Shown here: positions 1 to 30,229 of the stretch, piece by piece
Layout of the letters: each line of letters opens with the position of its first letter
How positions within the stretch are numbered: the stretch's first letter is position 1
Source of the DNA: Phoronis australis
Lineage: Eukaryota; Phoronida; Phoronidae
Assembly: GCA_002633005.1 (NCBI GenBank)
Contig: NMRA01000606.1
Coordinates: forward strand, 107,394 to 171,393
DNA: 64,000 bases
Direction of reading: 5' to 3'
Position numbers and translations under genes: made by a program
Notes under the pieces: generated by a model
The model's database searches: none
What the model saw: the letters and a program-made list of their open reading frames with translations, nothing else
What the model was told of the DNA's origin: nothing

Positions 1-164
1 CGCAGTAAAAACGGATGCCGTACTCCTAATAAAAAAGAATTATTGCAGGCGGTCTGATACACGTTGTATCAGACGTGCGCAGGCCTCTCATGTGGGCCCA
101 TTGCACTGATCATCTGGATATATTTTTATGGTTTATTGATATATGGTTAAAACCGAGCCTAGGA

Positions 165-270
165 GCTAGAAACCTGGCTCAAGGGTTTAGCAGTGTGACC
201 TGGTGGGACTTGAACCCACGACCTCGAGTAAAGAAAGCGGGCACTTATCAACCAGGCCACACAGCGTACT
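165..270 (-). repeat. tRNA-like SINE head or tRNA pseudogene
   Basis: Read on the minus strand there is an A-box-like GTGGCCTGGTTGATAAG and a B-box GGTTCAAGTCC, with a perfect 5-bp T-arm stem (GTGGG/CCCAC). The acceptor stem pairs only in part and no clean anticodon arm forms. It is therefore better read as a tRNA-derived SINE head or a decayed tRNA than as a working tRNA gene. Confidence 0.55.
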
Positions 271-524
271 CCTAACAGCTCTTGAGAAGATCTTAATTCC
301 GGAGCCAGGGCATGAGAAATAAAAAAAAATAAGAACATTATCGACAATTTCAAAAAACTCCAGAACGGTAGAAACGACTGACGCACTATTGATCGCCAAC
401 GAAGAAATCTGACAAATTCATATGAATGTTTTGAATGACTACTGTTTCATTCACATGCTAAATGTCCGGAAGTTCCGCCAAGCGAAGCCGGAGATATTAA
501 TGGTGTGACTGATACGCCGTAGTA

Positions 525-575
525 TGTAACAATTTCGAAAAATGTAACAACTTTACATTTTTCGTCACTGTTACA
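525..575. repeat. Imperfect inverted repeat
   Basis: The arms at 525-547 and 552-575 pair (TGTAACA...CGAAAAATGTAA against TTTACATTTTTCG...TGTTACA). The motif TGTAACA recurs several times between 525 and 780. It lies just before a Penelope-type terminal repeat. No function is evident. Confidence 0.55.
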
Positions 576-591
576 TTGTACGTTGCTAAGC

Positions 592-680
592 CTCTATTTC
601 TGTTTCTGTTGACAAAGGACGTTATGACATCCGAAAATTTCAGTTGATCCATTCTTGTTGTTTTATTTACCTATTTATAA
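592..680 (+). repeat. Solo terminal repeat of a Penelope-like element
   Basis: This stretch matches, with substitutions and a short gap, the 86-bp arms at 23646-23731 and 24301-24386 that flank a GIY-YIG coding piece. Shared blocks include GTTGACAAAGGA, ACATCCGAAAATTTC and AGTTGATCCATTCTTGTTG. No coding part is attached, so it is a solo or truncated end of the same family. Confidence 0.6.
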
Positions 681-1100
681 GCCTCTACTAAAATGTAACA
701 AGGTGTTACGTTCATGCAATTGTTATAATTTACGTTGAATGCACATGCAAGAAATGTACCATTGTTGCATTTTACGAAAGCGACGTCATATTTTACGAGT
801 TTGCATGGTATCTGTCACACAGGGGAAAACGGTTCACACACTTGAAGACGAAGGCAACCCTTTTTCATGTCATTTTAGCAAAAATAAGGTTCGTTGATTA
901 TCCCAGACACATTTTTCAGTTAGTTACAGCTTTTTGTAATTTAAACAATTACGCGTCTGCTACTCCGGAAGTGACGTTTTGGGAGGCAAAAATTTCGCGC
1001 AAATTTCTTTTTATATAGACCGACTGTGAGAGCAGGCGAGTCAGTCATCGCTCTAACTCGGTTGTGATAAGGTCGGTCGCCGTTTGCTTTTGTTTACTAG

Positions 1101-1340
1101 TCAGTCAACATGCCACACTGTTGCTGCGTGCCGGGATTTACTCATTATCGTCTCACAGAAACAGGAACAACTGTCCCACTTGCCCGAGTGTCCCGCGACA
1201 CACTCCCACTGTATGGTTACCTGAGCACACAAACTGGTTATATCCCGCCGTGTGACTCCCTTGCCACACACTTGGCACCTTCTAAATAGCGCCAATACTT
1301 TAGACTGTTTACTAATGGCATAAAACTTTGCCTCCGAATC
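1101..1340 (-). pseudogene. Zinc-binding fragment of a transposase-type protein
   Basis: An open minus-strand stretch of about 85 codons carries CQVCGKGV, then CAQVTIQWECVAGHSGKW. The spacing C-x2-C, C, C-x3-GH-x3-W is typical of a zinc-binding module that I know from THAP-containing and related DNA-transposon proteins of animals. Only this module is present, with no start codon context and no catalytic domain, so it is a fragment. The family link is from memory and moderate. Confidence 0.45.
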
Positions 1341-1399
1341 AATATTCCGGGATGTCATGTCTTTGTCTTATAAATCCTGGTACAGCACCGTATTTGTGT

Positions 1400-3283
1400 A
1401 AAATTTATCTTCTACGTGACGAAAAACAAAAAATAAACAACAGCACGGTCATTTTTGGAAAGAAGGCATTGAAAGGGCTCCAATGACAAATAGTAACCTT
1501 CATGAATGTCAAATTGGACACAGAGCAAAAAACAACGCGGCTACAGTTAGCAGGTGGGTTGCTGGGGCTAGGCATGTATTTTAGACGAAGTGACAAATGA
1601 GAAATTATTACATTTAGGTCGAGCCAAAATTGCTACAAAATCACGAATGCAAACTAAAATTCACCGTGAACAACTGCAAATTCAACCAGATGGAGAGATC
1701 CAATTAATTTAACATTTTAATTCGATCAAACGCATTGAACTTTGTTTTGAACTGACGCAGTATTGGGGCCGAATTAACAACAACTTGTCAAGTTTGTTTC
1801 GGTGCATTTTGTAGCAAAAATCCAACTTGTGTGGCTGGCATACACAATTGACGTTGCATAAAACACAGCAAGTTAGTTTCAAACTCAAAAATTTGTTCTA
1901 AATGCGCGAAGTAGAAAATATGAAAGTTCACCTTCGTTATTACACGAAACCAAGACACCGGAAGTTATGACTCGTGCGAACGTGGTTTCGCGTTAGGCCG
2001 CATGACTTCACGGATTTGCTAATCTCAACGAGTATCTACAGCCACATCGCCATATTTTTTGCGATTTCTCTCAAAACGACAGACTTTGTAAATTTCATGT
2101 TGATCAAACGAAAAACATGACCTGCGCCACAGTGAGAAAGACCAACAAAGTGAGGCGAGAAATTAATCAATAAGCGTAAGGCCATACATGTATCTTACAA
2201 ATAAGTAAGGGACATTTTGAGAGTGAAAGGATGACGTGATATACAAATGGCAAGTGCTAATAGCGCTTGACAAGAACTATTGCATACCACATCTCGTAAG
2301 GCAAACCGTAGGTACGGTACAAAATATAAAAAGGCAATTGGCAATCATTAGGATCAAATAAATGTAAGTCGAAAAACGGCTGACACAGCATAATCTTGCA
2401 TCCTATTTGAACTAAAAACACTCGGCCTCAAGCTATTCATTAGACACATGTTGCACGTATCTCTCATATCGATGAGTGGTGCAATTAAAAAGAGGATATA
2501 CCACCCATGTTGCTTTTGAACTGTGAGATGTATCACTGCACTAGAGTTAGTCATCAGACAGATTATTCAAAGGACGCCATGCGACACGAGAAGTCACAAA
2601 ATATAAGACAAGTTAGCGGATGATCTCGAATAACTCGAGAACGGTACACCGTAGCGTGTAAACAAACTTACAAAAACTTCATGAAAAAGCAACATACTTG
2701 AAGAAATTTCATTTCAGCGAGGAAAAAGAGAACAAACGAACTTCACGTCAACGCCAAATACTTGGTAAAAATTGTTTCACCAAGTAATAAATGATCACTC
2801 GTCTTAAAATCTCAAATAACAGTAACAATAAATAGTAACGATGGCACATGTTACGTAGCCGTTCAGAAGATCTATGTACATGTACATGCTAAACTTCAAA
2901 AGACCGCGCAAATAGGGCGTTGTGGAATGGAAATTATAAAACTGGCAATCTTTTGTCTGATTTCACAGAAAACATGATCTTCCAACACTTAACGAGATAA
3001 ACGTTTTGCGTAAATTTCAAGTCGATCTGACGGAAAAGAGGAAAAAAATCGCAAATAAAGCAAATCACTTGAAGAAATTCTATTTCTCCAAGTACTTTGG
3101 AAAACAAACTGTGTTTACATGAATTTTCATCAGCAGTCCTCTTACATTCCACCCATTTTGTATTTTTCAGTGATTTGTAAGACTGTGTTGCAGTTCAATT
3201 ATTCCCCAGCAAAGTTAAATCCACTTAAACGCAATATTTGCAATCTGAAAACGTTTGTCTTGGTATACCTATTATGTCCTTAC
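1400..3283. other. Non-coding flank downstream of the RRM/KH exons
   Basis: No exon with the second half of RRM5, which must follow the exon ending at 3284, could be recognised here. The stretch is AT-rich. Two related segments (about 2690-2780 and 3055-3110) share the block CTTGAAGAAAT and neighbouring bases, suggesting an old ~370-bp repeat. Otherwise nothing is seen. Confidence 0.4.
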
Positions 3284-20824
<17,541 letters not shown>

Positions 20825-21934
20825 CTGCAAAATATAAACTGCTTGTAATCTTTCTCAAACCTGGTCAGACTCGTAAACTCCTTCATTTCTGAATCGTTCA
20901 CATGACGTAGCAATGCCTAGGCGAATTTATGTGGTGTCAACGAGGCTCGCTTCCAACTCCCTCTTGACACCATCCAAAACGACGATTGCAAGCTGTTTTA
21001 GAGGTGTTTTGAGGGTTTTTTATTTAGATCTTGATCCATCTCGCAGTATCTTAAATCTCCAAATGTACCCCACAGAATTAGGGCACGGTCTTGGACACGA
21101 TGGTACGGTAGGACCTAGCTAGTTCAGTTTTCCGAAAAAAAGAAAATGAGCAAAGATCGGTCACCATGGCCAAATTACGGTTTGACCGGATCTGGGAACC
21201 CAACTAGGCTCGAAAGTAAAAACGATCTAACACATTGTACTTTAAAGCTTATAAATTGTGAATGCAAACGTATTGCTAAATAGAAAAGATCATGGTTAAA
21301 GTCGTTTGAAAAAGTGGACCCATGTTTACAAAATGTGACGAGTTTCTTTGTTTCATAACTTGCAAGAATGGCGTAATTGTGCTTTGAATAGGGTTATTTT
21401 CACGCACGCTTTCGGAAATTCAAACACTCAATTGTAAAGATGGCGCTGCAATAAAATATACCTTCATTCGTGTACCAAAATGATAGCGGAATTTACAAAG
21501 TCCACACCAGCTTGTTTATCCCAAATTTACAGTATTATCAAGATGCGACTTTAACATCTGCCTTATTTTCTTGATTTGACTACTTGATCAAGTTTTGAAA
21601 CCCATACTATTAGATGGTTAGTTCAGACAACAGTAAAATCGAAATTTATTTGAATGAGAGGTGATACTCTGTAGCGCAGCTTTTATGTAGCTTGACAGTT
21701 CATTAACTATTTATTTGCAGCAGTTGCTATGGAAATTGTACTAGTAATCACGTACCAGTGACCAGGTCAAAACTTTTAGCAAGTGGCTTCAGTTTGTTTC
21801 TAATCTGTGTGAAATTTCATGTTCCTAAAGGAACACGGCGCTTTTTTATTTTATTGTACACTGTAAGTCGAAGCGAATGGACGATTGCGGGTAAATCAAA
21901 AACCACCGAAACGTCCCGTTTCTTCCTCTTATTC

Positions 21935-22065
21935 GAACAGGAATATAGTGCTACGTCGAGTGGGAAATTACACCAGTGTATTATAATATGTTAGTGTCGC
22001 CTTTGATAAAAAATGGGACGTTTTGATGGTGTAGCGGGGCGGGGGGCGCGAAAAATATAGTCTGT
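21935..22065 (+). repeat. Dispersed repeat family B, copy 2
   Basis: Carries ACGTCGAGTGGGAAATTACA, TGTATTATAATATG and GGGACGTTTTGATGGTGTAG in the order seen in the copies at 16985 and 60095. It is not coding. Confidence 0.55.
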
Positions 22066-22079
22066 CAAGAGCTGGACGA

Positions 22080-23640
22080 TTGGCAATTACAATGCACACT
22101 GTCAGTAACACAAAGATTGATTGGATATTTTTCAATGTATACTTTTGAATTTTATTTTTCAGGGGTATAAGTAGTTACTGAAGATGACATTCACTGCTAA
22201 GAACAAAAAGTATATGGGTAACAGGTGAACAATGCACAAATGAATTAGCATAGAAAAAATTGTTAACTAATAATTTGTGCAAACACAAAGTTACACACGC
22301 GCACGCAAACACGCAAGCACGCACGCACACACACACACACTCACACTCACACACACACCTAGCTACACAAATACAAGTTGCATTTTGAAAGTCACGTAAA
22401 CACACTTCTTAGTGGGGCCTAAGCTTTACATTTATATTTGCACAACAAACACTTAGAAATCAAATGTCACATATTTCGTACAACACGGTAAATAGATTTT
22501 AACACCCAAAAACGTTTTGTAGAAAACTCCTCGCATGTGGTTTGATAGGTTGTATCATGTGCTTTTTAGACCGGAAATAAAAAGATTTCAGACACCTGAC
22601 TATTCACGGTATCCGGCCAGGACCACTGGTGGGGCGTATAAAGAATGACAAATATAGATGTAGGGTGTGTTGACTACGTTTGGCAGGAAATTGGTGTTTA
22701 GAACCATGCCGCAAGAGTCTCGCTTGATGATCAAAAGTGTCAAAATGAAAATAAAGCAATGATATTAGGTTTGATTAGGCAACTACAGCACTTGATCAAA
22801 ACTCAGTCGAGCAGACGACTGCAAGCTTTAACAAGAGAAATTACATAATAGTCATGTAGGTCATGTGTAGAAAGTGACAGTAGTCTTACTAACTGTTCCA
22901 GCATTTTTAAGTCTCGTGAAAACGATGGATGCGGTATGAAGCCTATTTCACTTAATTCCTATCAATGTAATAATTAGTAAACATGATGGATATTGAATAA
23001 TTTATTTTGTATTTTGTTCGACGTAGCTGAACAATCAAACAAAGGCAGCCATGTTTGGAATTGTTCCATTAAGGGAATTATGGACTCCTGTTGTTCAACA
23101 CTCGGTGTTGTTTGGGTACCCTATCTGCAAGTGTCAAGTGTTTATGAAAAAACTCAAGTTACAAGGTATTATATGTTACTATTTTTTATTATTTAAACCA
23201 CCGAGCTACATGTAGATGATCTGGAATACCAAATTTGATTTCGAGTGACCTAGATTACCAGGGGACGCTAGTGTACTGTATCAATACAGAAGCAAGAACT
23301 CTCGAGATTCCACAAGATATTGCCGTGTAATTTCAACGAGAGCAGTTCAGCTAGATTTTCTCTCCGTGAGACAGTTAATGAATTCTACACAGGATGCATC
23401 CGCACGTGCCTGTGCTGTAGTCTGCTGAAACTTGCTAGCGGAATAGACCGACCTAGGGCGGTGTTTTAATATTTCCGAACGAATTTCATCAATATTTTTC
23501 AGTTGAATAATCGGAAACATTGTCAAAGTGAATAGCATCTGATTTCGATTCAAGAAGTCCGTGGTACATGTACTGGTATGCGTAACATAAAGCTATAGAT
23601 GTATTGCAGTTGTAAAACGATATTTTTTTAAGTTTATTAC
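22080..23640. other. Intergenic, with a (CA)n-rich tract
   Basis: A degenerate (CA)n and ACGC-rich tract occupies 22294-22360. The remaining sequence shows no exon, TIR or RNA gene that I can recognise. Confidence 0.5.
22294..22360. repeat. (CA)n-type simple repeat
   Basis: Alternating CA with CACG and CACT interruptions. Confidence 0.9.
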
Positions 23641-23645
23641 TTTCT

Positions 23646-24386
23646 CAACAAGAATGGATCAACTGAAATTTGAAATTTTCGGATGTAAAAACTTCCTTTG
23701 TCAACAAAAACAGAAATAAAGTAAAATCAAAGGGATGACACGAGTGTTTAAACGGAATTAGCCACGTCTTCAAAAAACTGACAAACCTATTGGCAACACA
23801 CAATGTAACAAAACTAGGTGTAAAATGTGTAACTTCATCAACGACAGCACTTTTTTCCAGTCTTCCCAAACCAATGAAAACTTTGAAATAAAACATTATT
23901 CTGATTGCACCACTAACAATATTATTTACCTTATAACTTGTTATAACTTGTAAATGTTCTATCCAATACGTAGGACAAACTCAACATAATCTACAAACTC
24001 GGTTTCGTAATCATAGATTTAACATAATACATAAAAACATTTCTGATACTATAGGTAATCATTTCAATTCCAAAAACCATAATATTCAAGATCTTTCTGT
24101 ACAAATAATAGAAAAACTCCAACACCCCAGTACCCCTCACAGACTCAAAAGAGAACAATATTGGATAGACAAACTTAATACAATAGAACCCCATGGATTG
24201 AACATAAAAACTTCTTAAAATATGTCAATAAAAAAATTTTTTACGCTAAAATGTATCATATTCGTTGCACCATAACTTATATGTCAATTGTCATTTTGTG
24301 TTTGATTTTACTTTATTTCTGTTTTTGTTGACAAAGGAAGTTTTTACATCCGAAAATTTCAAATTTCAGTTGATCCATTCTTGTTG
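23646..24386 (+). mobile_element. Penelope-like element piece with 86-bp inverted ends
   Basis: Perfect 86-bp inverted arms (23646-23731 and 24301-24386) enclose a plus-strand GIY-YIG coding remnant: TRCKMCNFI, then TTNNIIYLITC, one in-frame stop and frameshift, SIQYVGQTQHNLQTRFRNH, and finally RLKREQYWIDKLNTIEPHGL. The Cys-rich lead, the IYLITC...YVGQT pair (variant GIY-YIG) and the R-x3-E-x-YWI-x2-L ending are the signature of the Penelope-like endonuclease domain. The reverse transcriptase part is missing. Inverted terminal copies are a known Penelope habit. The identity of the arms points to a recent event or gene conversion. Confidence 0.8.
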
Positions 24387-24389
24387 TTT

Positions 24390-25999
24390 TATTTACCGAT
24401 TTATATTCTTCATTTCATGAAACAATAGTATCCTTGGGAGGATCTGGATCGCCTTATTTAGTTTCAGATATATTTTCTACGTTACTTTCTCAAAAACACG
24501 TAGAGTTTAAAATTTGTTTACCAAGTAAGTCAAGTAACAGAGACAAATGTGAGCTTTGGTAGGTTTTAAATAGCTCAACAATTATATCGTAGAAAAATAA
24601 CACGAATGATTTGTTGAAAATTATACTGAAATTTTTGCTTCCAAATTTCGCTTATTTTCGACGAGAAGAAATATCGCAAAACTTTTAAACATTAAAGCAG
24701 TTGGAGCCTGTCTACAATTTCTATATACACGTAACTCACCTTAACCTCAGAAATAACAGAAAACGGTTAGCAAAGAGTGGCGTGACACTGCACTGGGACT
24801 TCTTTCGTACTTCTGCCGTCGCCTTGGTATTGTGGGACCAGCCCATAATGGCTCGCTTATTTATATCGTTTCATTTTCCTACTAGCTTAGATTCCAGGAA
24901 TTCCCATTTCCTCACAAGCACCCTACATTCATTTTCATTATCGTACAAATTTTGATTTTGTGATTGAATGATTGTTATTTGGGATCTTTACTTACAAGAG
25001 ACTCGTATGAAACAGCTAATACAATGCGTTGTCGACGTTTGTGTTAACTAGGCAAACGTGAGCCAACAAAAGCTACATCTGTTAAGATCCATTACCTTAG
25101 GACCATGCATTTATACCGTGGACTCAATTATTCTAAATCGCGATATTATTTACATTGCTTTACTTGCGGTAAGAGCTGGGTAAACAAAAAAAATGTTGCG
25201 TGGGTATTTTTTGTTATGGATGTCACCCAATCTGTTATTTCCCCCTTTTGAAAATACAGCACTGTTCAAATCATCAGTGTGCGTGTAGTACGAAGAATTT
25301 CTAAATGTTACTAAAAGTTTGGTCATGTATGGCTGACCTGATAAAATTGTCAGGGACATGGGTTCTCGAGATCATTGACATATCTGGCGGCCGGTAGTTC
25401 GTGGGTTGTCTGCTCCAAGTAAAGACGGGCAGTAACTGGGATTCTCATGCATACACATCACCTATATCTTATTTTCCAGATATTAACTGGTCGGATTCGG
25501 GAAGAGTTTTGGTTCTTCACGTGTCATTAGTGGGGCACGCTTTACAGTCCACATTGTGAATGTCACAATAATAGCATTGAATCAGAACAAGAACGCATGT
25601 CGCCACCGCTTTCGTCTCGAATTTTCAAATCTACCCGTACCACTCTCCTATAGCCAGCTTGGCCCCCTCGCCCCCTCCTCTTGTTTGCCATGAGTGTCAT
25701 TGGGTTTTCCTGTTCCCGCAAATGACATAGAGTTATCCGAGTCTTGTTTATAATCAATAACAATGAAAAAGAGACAACAGATAATAACTTCGGAATGGGG
25801 ATATAAAAATATTTTACGAAAGCAAAAAACTCTTCAGTGGAGTACCGAATTTGACTGAGGTACGCTCTCTTACCCTCTTAGGTATGCAACTACTGAGCAA
25901 TGATTTAACGAGACTCCAAGGATGGTGTATCAAAACAATTCTTGTCACATTTCTACTCGTATTAATTGTTCATTCTGATCTGATATTTTTCATTGACTC
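24390..25999. other. Intergenic, no features recognised
   Basis: AT-rich sequence with only short, overlapping open stretches and no motif that I recognise. Confidence 0.5.
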
Positions 26000-26003
26000 T
26001 TAA

Positions 26004-27698
26004 AGGAGAATGCCACCCGATTTAATTAGTCCTTTTTACCGTCTTAATCGGTCTCTATCCCCATCGCTTCTTATACTGTCGACCTCACCTTGCCGCGAGG
26101 TGTCGCGTTATCCTGTGAGGAAGGTGAGAAGCGACGCAGCGACGTCAGTGGTTCGTCTGCAGAGTGAATGCCGCTATATTGCATCGGTTCCCGCTTGTCC
26201 GAACTATGAAGCTTCGAAGAAAACGGGTATATCGTTTTTTCGACTTCTTCGAGAGCCCAAATGCTTAGGAAGTGGCTCGCGGCAGTGAAGAATGAAAGGT
26301 ATGCTATTAATAGCAAGTTAGAGGCCGTGAAACATCACCGTGTCTGTGGCCGGTATTTCGTCGACAATGATTTATCTGACGAATTCCGGCTCACCAAAGA
26401 AATATCCGTATGTTCCGTTTCCTAGGAATGTTCACAGCGCCTCTCTAGTATTTCTTGATCAGTGTATTCCTTTTCGAACTGATGGCCTGTGAAACCTAAA
26501 GATCCGACCCGTGAAGTCTTCGTCGGATGAGCTCTTGATTAAAATGAAGTCGGGATAGGCGCCGGGCAAGTTGCCGTGTAGACATTTATTATTCTACGTT
26601 CTGTTTCAAAGTAAATCCTAAATTGATCCTAACCAATGCTTATATGAAACTGAGACAAAGTCTGTCTCATTAGATACAATTTGTAATATGCCTTGGAGTG
26701 CTCGTGAGAACAAATGTTTTGAGAAGCCAGCCTGCGTTATCGGCTTTTGGTGCCGGCAACAAAGGTAATTGACCGGGCACCGAGGCCGTGTGAGCGCATG
26801 CTAATTCAGTGGTTGCCGACAGAAAGCTGTTGTGAAACAATTACTCGATTTTATATACTATTGTCACATGTTAGGGGAATCATTATTTAGAAATACAAAA
26901 ACATTATTCAAATCATTGTTAGTGTACAACCTTTGCCCTGACGGTCTGTGGAAGGGGAATCTGACATGTAAGTAGGATTTTCAGTTTCGTGGCTAATTCA
27001 CATAAATAATTACGTGCACACGATTTCTCTGGCTCACTATTATAGTCTTTTCGTGACTGGAGGTTTAGTTTCAACTCAACCTGGATTATGTTCCTGCCAG
27101 TCCCGGAGGCCGCGACGGGCTTGATTGGGTTCCGAGCCACTGGCCGGGATAACGAGTCAGTCCGGCCGCGCAACGCGGAGCCGGATCGGGTTCCGAGCCA
27201 CTGGCCGGGATAGCAAGCGTTTTGTGTGTTTAGAACTCAAAAAAACACAAGTATAAACAACACAGATCTAGGTTCTCTTATCTGTATTCCACGGAAGAAT
27301 ACTTCGAATTTATCTCCGAAAAGACCCCAAACTCCTGCTACGGACCTTGGTAAATTGGCCTGCGGAACTTTGTAGGCTACGGTGTGTCCAAATACCAGTA
27401 AATCCGTAACAGCAAAATGAAACAACACATTTTTATAAGAACTCGGTGTATTTTTAATGGTTTTACATCGAAGTTTGGTGATTTATTGGTGTTAAACGAT
27501 GAATTCAAGCGATAAGATGACACCTCCTAACCCGTGTTGTGAACTGCTGAACACACTGCGTGTGAAACCAATTACGTCATTGGATAATTTCAACACCTCC
27601 GTCTGCTGCCAGGTGTTAGGTAAGGCAACCGGACGTGGCGTTATCGAGTAGAACTACTCGATCTAAAAAATAGGTTGTTTTTTGGGTGGCATTCTCCT
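26004..27698 (+). mobile_element. Kolobok-like DNA transposon, copy 1 (defective)
   Basis: The element begins AGGAGAATGCCACCC and ends with its exact inverse, flanked on both sides by TTAA (26000-26003 and 27699-27702). TTAA target duplications together with a THAP-type coding remnant at 26160-26400 fit the Kolobok superfamily. No catalytic transposase domain is left, so it needs a helper. A 28-bp internal direct repeat (GGTTCCGAGCCACTGGCCGG core) occurs at about 27127 and 27187. The second copy at 60259-61771 has the opposite orientation. Confidence 0.82.
26160..26400 (+). pseudogene. THAP zinc-finger remnant inside Kolobok-like copy 1
   Basis: One frame gives CPNYEASKKTGISFFRL; after a frameshift the next reads KWLAAVKNERYAINSKLEAV then HRVCGRYFVDNDL. 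Order and spacing match a THAP domain (Cys pair, FFRLP-like, W, then C-x2-x-F). The frameshift and the loss of the HF-type histidine make it non-functional. Confidence 0.65.
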
Positions 27699-28070
27699 TT
27701 AATGTGTCATTCTAGTCAGTGCTCTATTTCAGTACACGTAACCGGGCGTTTTATCCGTAGGTCCATCTTGGAGAGTCTTTTGGAATATTTTAGCTTTTAC
27801 CTACTTCATACTAAATACCATATGTGACGTTGAATCAACGTGAAAACAACGTTGCGCGAAACTAGAACGTTTCCTTGGAAACGTATAGTTAGCGTTGCGC
27901 TAAAACACATCTCCACTTAAGCATAAGGTAGACCTGTTGGTTAATATTAGACAACCAGACCTCCGCCTCAAATCTGATGGAAAACTTTTTTGACCACCTG
28001 TTACTACATTAATTGTTGCCCGGATGACAATTTATGCTGATGGTTACACACCCCCTCCCATCACGCTTAT

Positions 28071-29715
28071 AGACCCAATTCACGTGCCAAACATTAAAAT
28101 CCAAAGCGAGGCTCACTGCGATAAACAAAGCGGAAGTTGACATTGCGTGAGTTAAATGGCCGCTCTTTCGAGTCCAACCTGGATATTAAATCTTAAAAAT
28201 GTGTCGATAATTAACCACAGAGACGTAGAAAAATACATTAGAGAACAAGTCAATGCACCAAAGAGTTGTCTGACGAAATGGTATAAGTTTATTTCGGAAA
28301 GCTCAGTTCGAAACATGAAATGTAAATGTGACCAAACTGCGGCGATCGCAGTGTTACGGATTAGGTATTAGGCTGAATATAGGGTTACTTTTCTTGCAAA
28401 TTGTTGATAAAAATGCTTTCTACACAAACCAGGTTATCTGCTTGTATTGTTGACGAGTTGAAGATATATTCGACAGTGGTGGCTCATCGCATTTTGCTGT
28501 CATGTGCAATTAGTCACATCTGGTTTAATTTGTTGTTCAAGAATATTAACAACAAGCATAGCCTAGGTCCTGGTGAGGTAGGGACTACCGTTATTAACAG
28601 TTGATTTTTCATTGATCTGAAAGAATAACTGATGTTATTAAATATATTTTTATTAAAATACAAACCAGGCTCGTAATTGAAAATAAAAATTATTTGACCA
28701 TTTAAGTTTTAAATTTTGGAAATAATTTAACGAGCACAGCCCCGCTTTGGCATAATATCCAGGTTGTCATTCACTCCCTTGCACACATTCACAAGTAATT
28801 ATTTGACCATCAATTCTGCATCCTTGGTTTTAATAATTCTTACGTCTACATGTATTTTATGTGTTAGGTTTCAAATATCAATCTGGACCAAGTTGAATTT
28901 TAAAATCAAAACACCTAATTCGTTGGTCCAAAGCATAACCTCGTTTTAGAGCTCAATTTCAGTTAACTGGACAGAGCAAGCATAGTTAACATATTTCTTC
29001 AGGGGCCTCGTTCATCCAAGGGAAAATGTGCCTGTGCCTTCTGAGAGAGGGGAATTTTTTCTCCGAGCGAAGTGAGGGGAAGAATGTACCTCCCGCTCAT
29101 CATCAATAGCACCCCCCCCCCCTCGGCGCCCTGTTGCAAGCTCTCACAGGCTCTCTCTCAAGTGGCATTTTGTGCTCTTACAAATTGTCACTTGTGTGGT
29201 TACAGGTGATTTGAACTTGAGTCGGAGAGAGCTTTTCTATCCCTATGGGAATTTTTAGGCCTCGTGGGGCCGGGGCATTTCGGGAATTATTCAATATTTT
29301 TGAGAGGGGAATAAGGCTGATATTCGGCTCCAAAATCGAGAGATTGAGGGCCCTGTCCTTCTTGGAAAGAAAAATGCATTATCTTTCAACCCGTAGTCAT
29401 GAAAACGCAGCCTGGCTGGCCGAAGATTCTCCGGTCGTTGCTATGATGCTCGGCAACAGAGATGCGACAAAATATGATCTAACTTTTCGAAAACATTTAA
29501 ATTTTACACGGACATGTTTTCCTTCGTCGCGGTGTATGGCAACGACCCAACGCTTTCAAATCTCAACGTAAGGATTGTAAAACAGACAGTTGAGTATCCG
29601 TATTTTTCTAGCCGACCAACGTGGAATACATCCCTGAGTATGCCGACTAAGCCAACAGAGCTATCGTAGCGAGCCTCGTTTTGGAACGCGCCTCCTGTCG
29701 GCGTGAATTGGGTCT
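28071..29715 (+). mobile_element. DNA element with AGACCCAATTCACG TIRs and AT duplication
   Basis: The left end AGACCCAATTCACG (28071) returns inverted at the right end (to 29715). A second inner inverted block, GCGAGGCTCRCTRCGAT, is also shared. AT dinucleotides flank both ends (28069-28070 and 29716-29717). A 2-bp AT target duplication recalls the ISL2EU superfamily, whose members are said to carry a THAP transposase and a second YqaJ-type protein. The interior holds one intact first exon (28156-28364) but no catalytic domain, so the copy is non-autonomous or internally deleted. Confidence 0.65.
28156..28364 (+). CDS. First coding exon of a transposon-carried protein
   Basis: An ATG in good context opens 69 codons that end at a possible donor, ATTAG|GTATTAG. 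The product begins MAALSSPTWILNLKNVSI and contains DVEKYI, SCLTKWYKFISESSVRNMKC and CKCD. It resembles the N-terminus of SWIM/YqaJ-type proteins found in large numbers in marine invertebrates, which often open with a Lys/Tyr-rich 'K-x-GY-x-F' segment. No later exon was found before the element's right end, so the protein is truncated. The family assignment is tentative. Confidence 0.42.
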
Positions 29716-29717
29716 AT

Positions 29718-30229
29718 GCCAATCGCCAACAAGGTCAAAGCTATGCTCGAGCAAAAAGGGTCCAATTAGTCAACAACTGGCAATCTTTCACTCAAAACAC
29801 ATTTGAAAATTAAGAAAATGTCATTTGTAGACTTCAAATGCAGCATAATTCTTAAAATTCCCAACCAACCCAGTAGGTATCAATTTCAATAAAATTGGGA
29901 GATAAAATGAACCGTGGCTTAAGAACCTATTGTAGGTCACCTAATAACACGTTTCTTCTATACGTTTTTACACCTGCGTAGTACAATACATGTGGATTAA
30001 GGAGGCACTGTACAGTTCTCACTGGGTTATGTTTGGCGATACAAACGTCACTGGACTTGGTTCCTTCCTTTCGCTCTGTCGAAAACTCTAAACAAAATGA
30101 GAATCTGTAAGTCGTTTCACATCAAGACCGCTACACATGACCGCAGAAGTTTGATTCTGTCCCATGCATGTATTTTGACCCTTTCACTTCCATCGAAAAC
30201 GGAAGTGAGCTTCCGGACAAAAAAGCAAA
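29718..30229. other. Intergenic, no features recognised
   Basis: No exon, repeat end or RNA gene recognised between the AT-flanked element and MITE family A copy 2. Confidence 0.5.

Noticed and set aside
165-270. A working tRNA gene
   Set aside because: Acceptor and anticodon arms do not pair well, although the A and B boxes and T-arm are present.
21090-21125. TAGGACCTAGCTAG as a further MITE family A copy
   Set aside because: Only about 12 bases match and no inverted partner is nearby.
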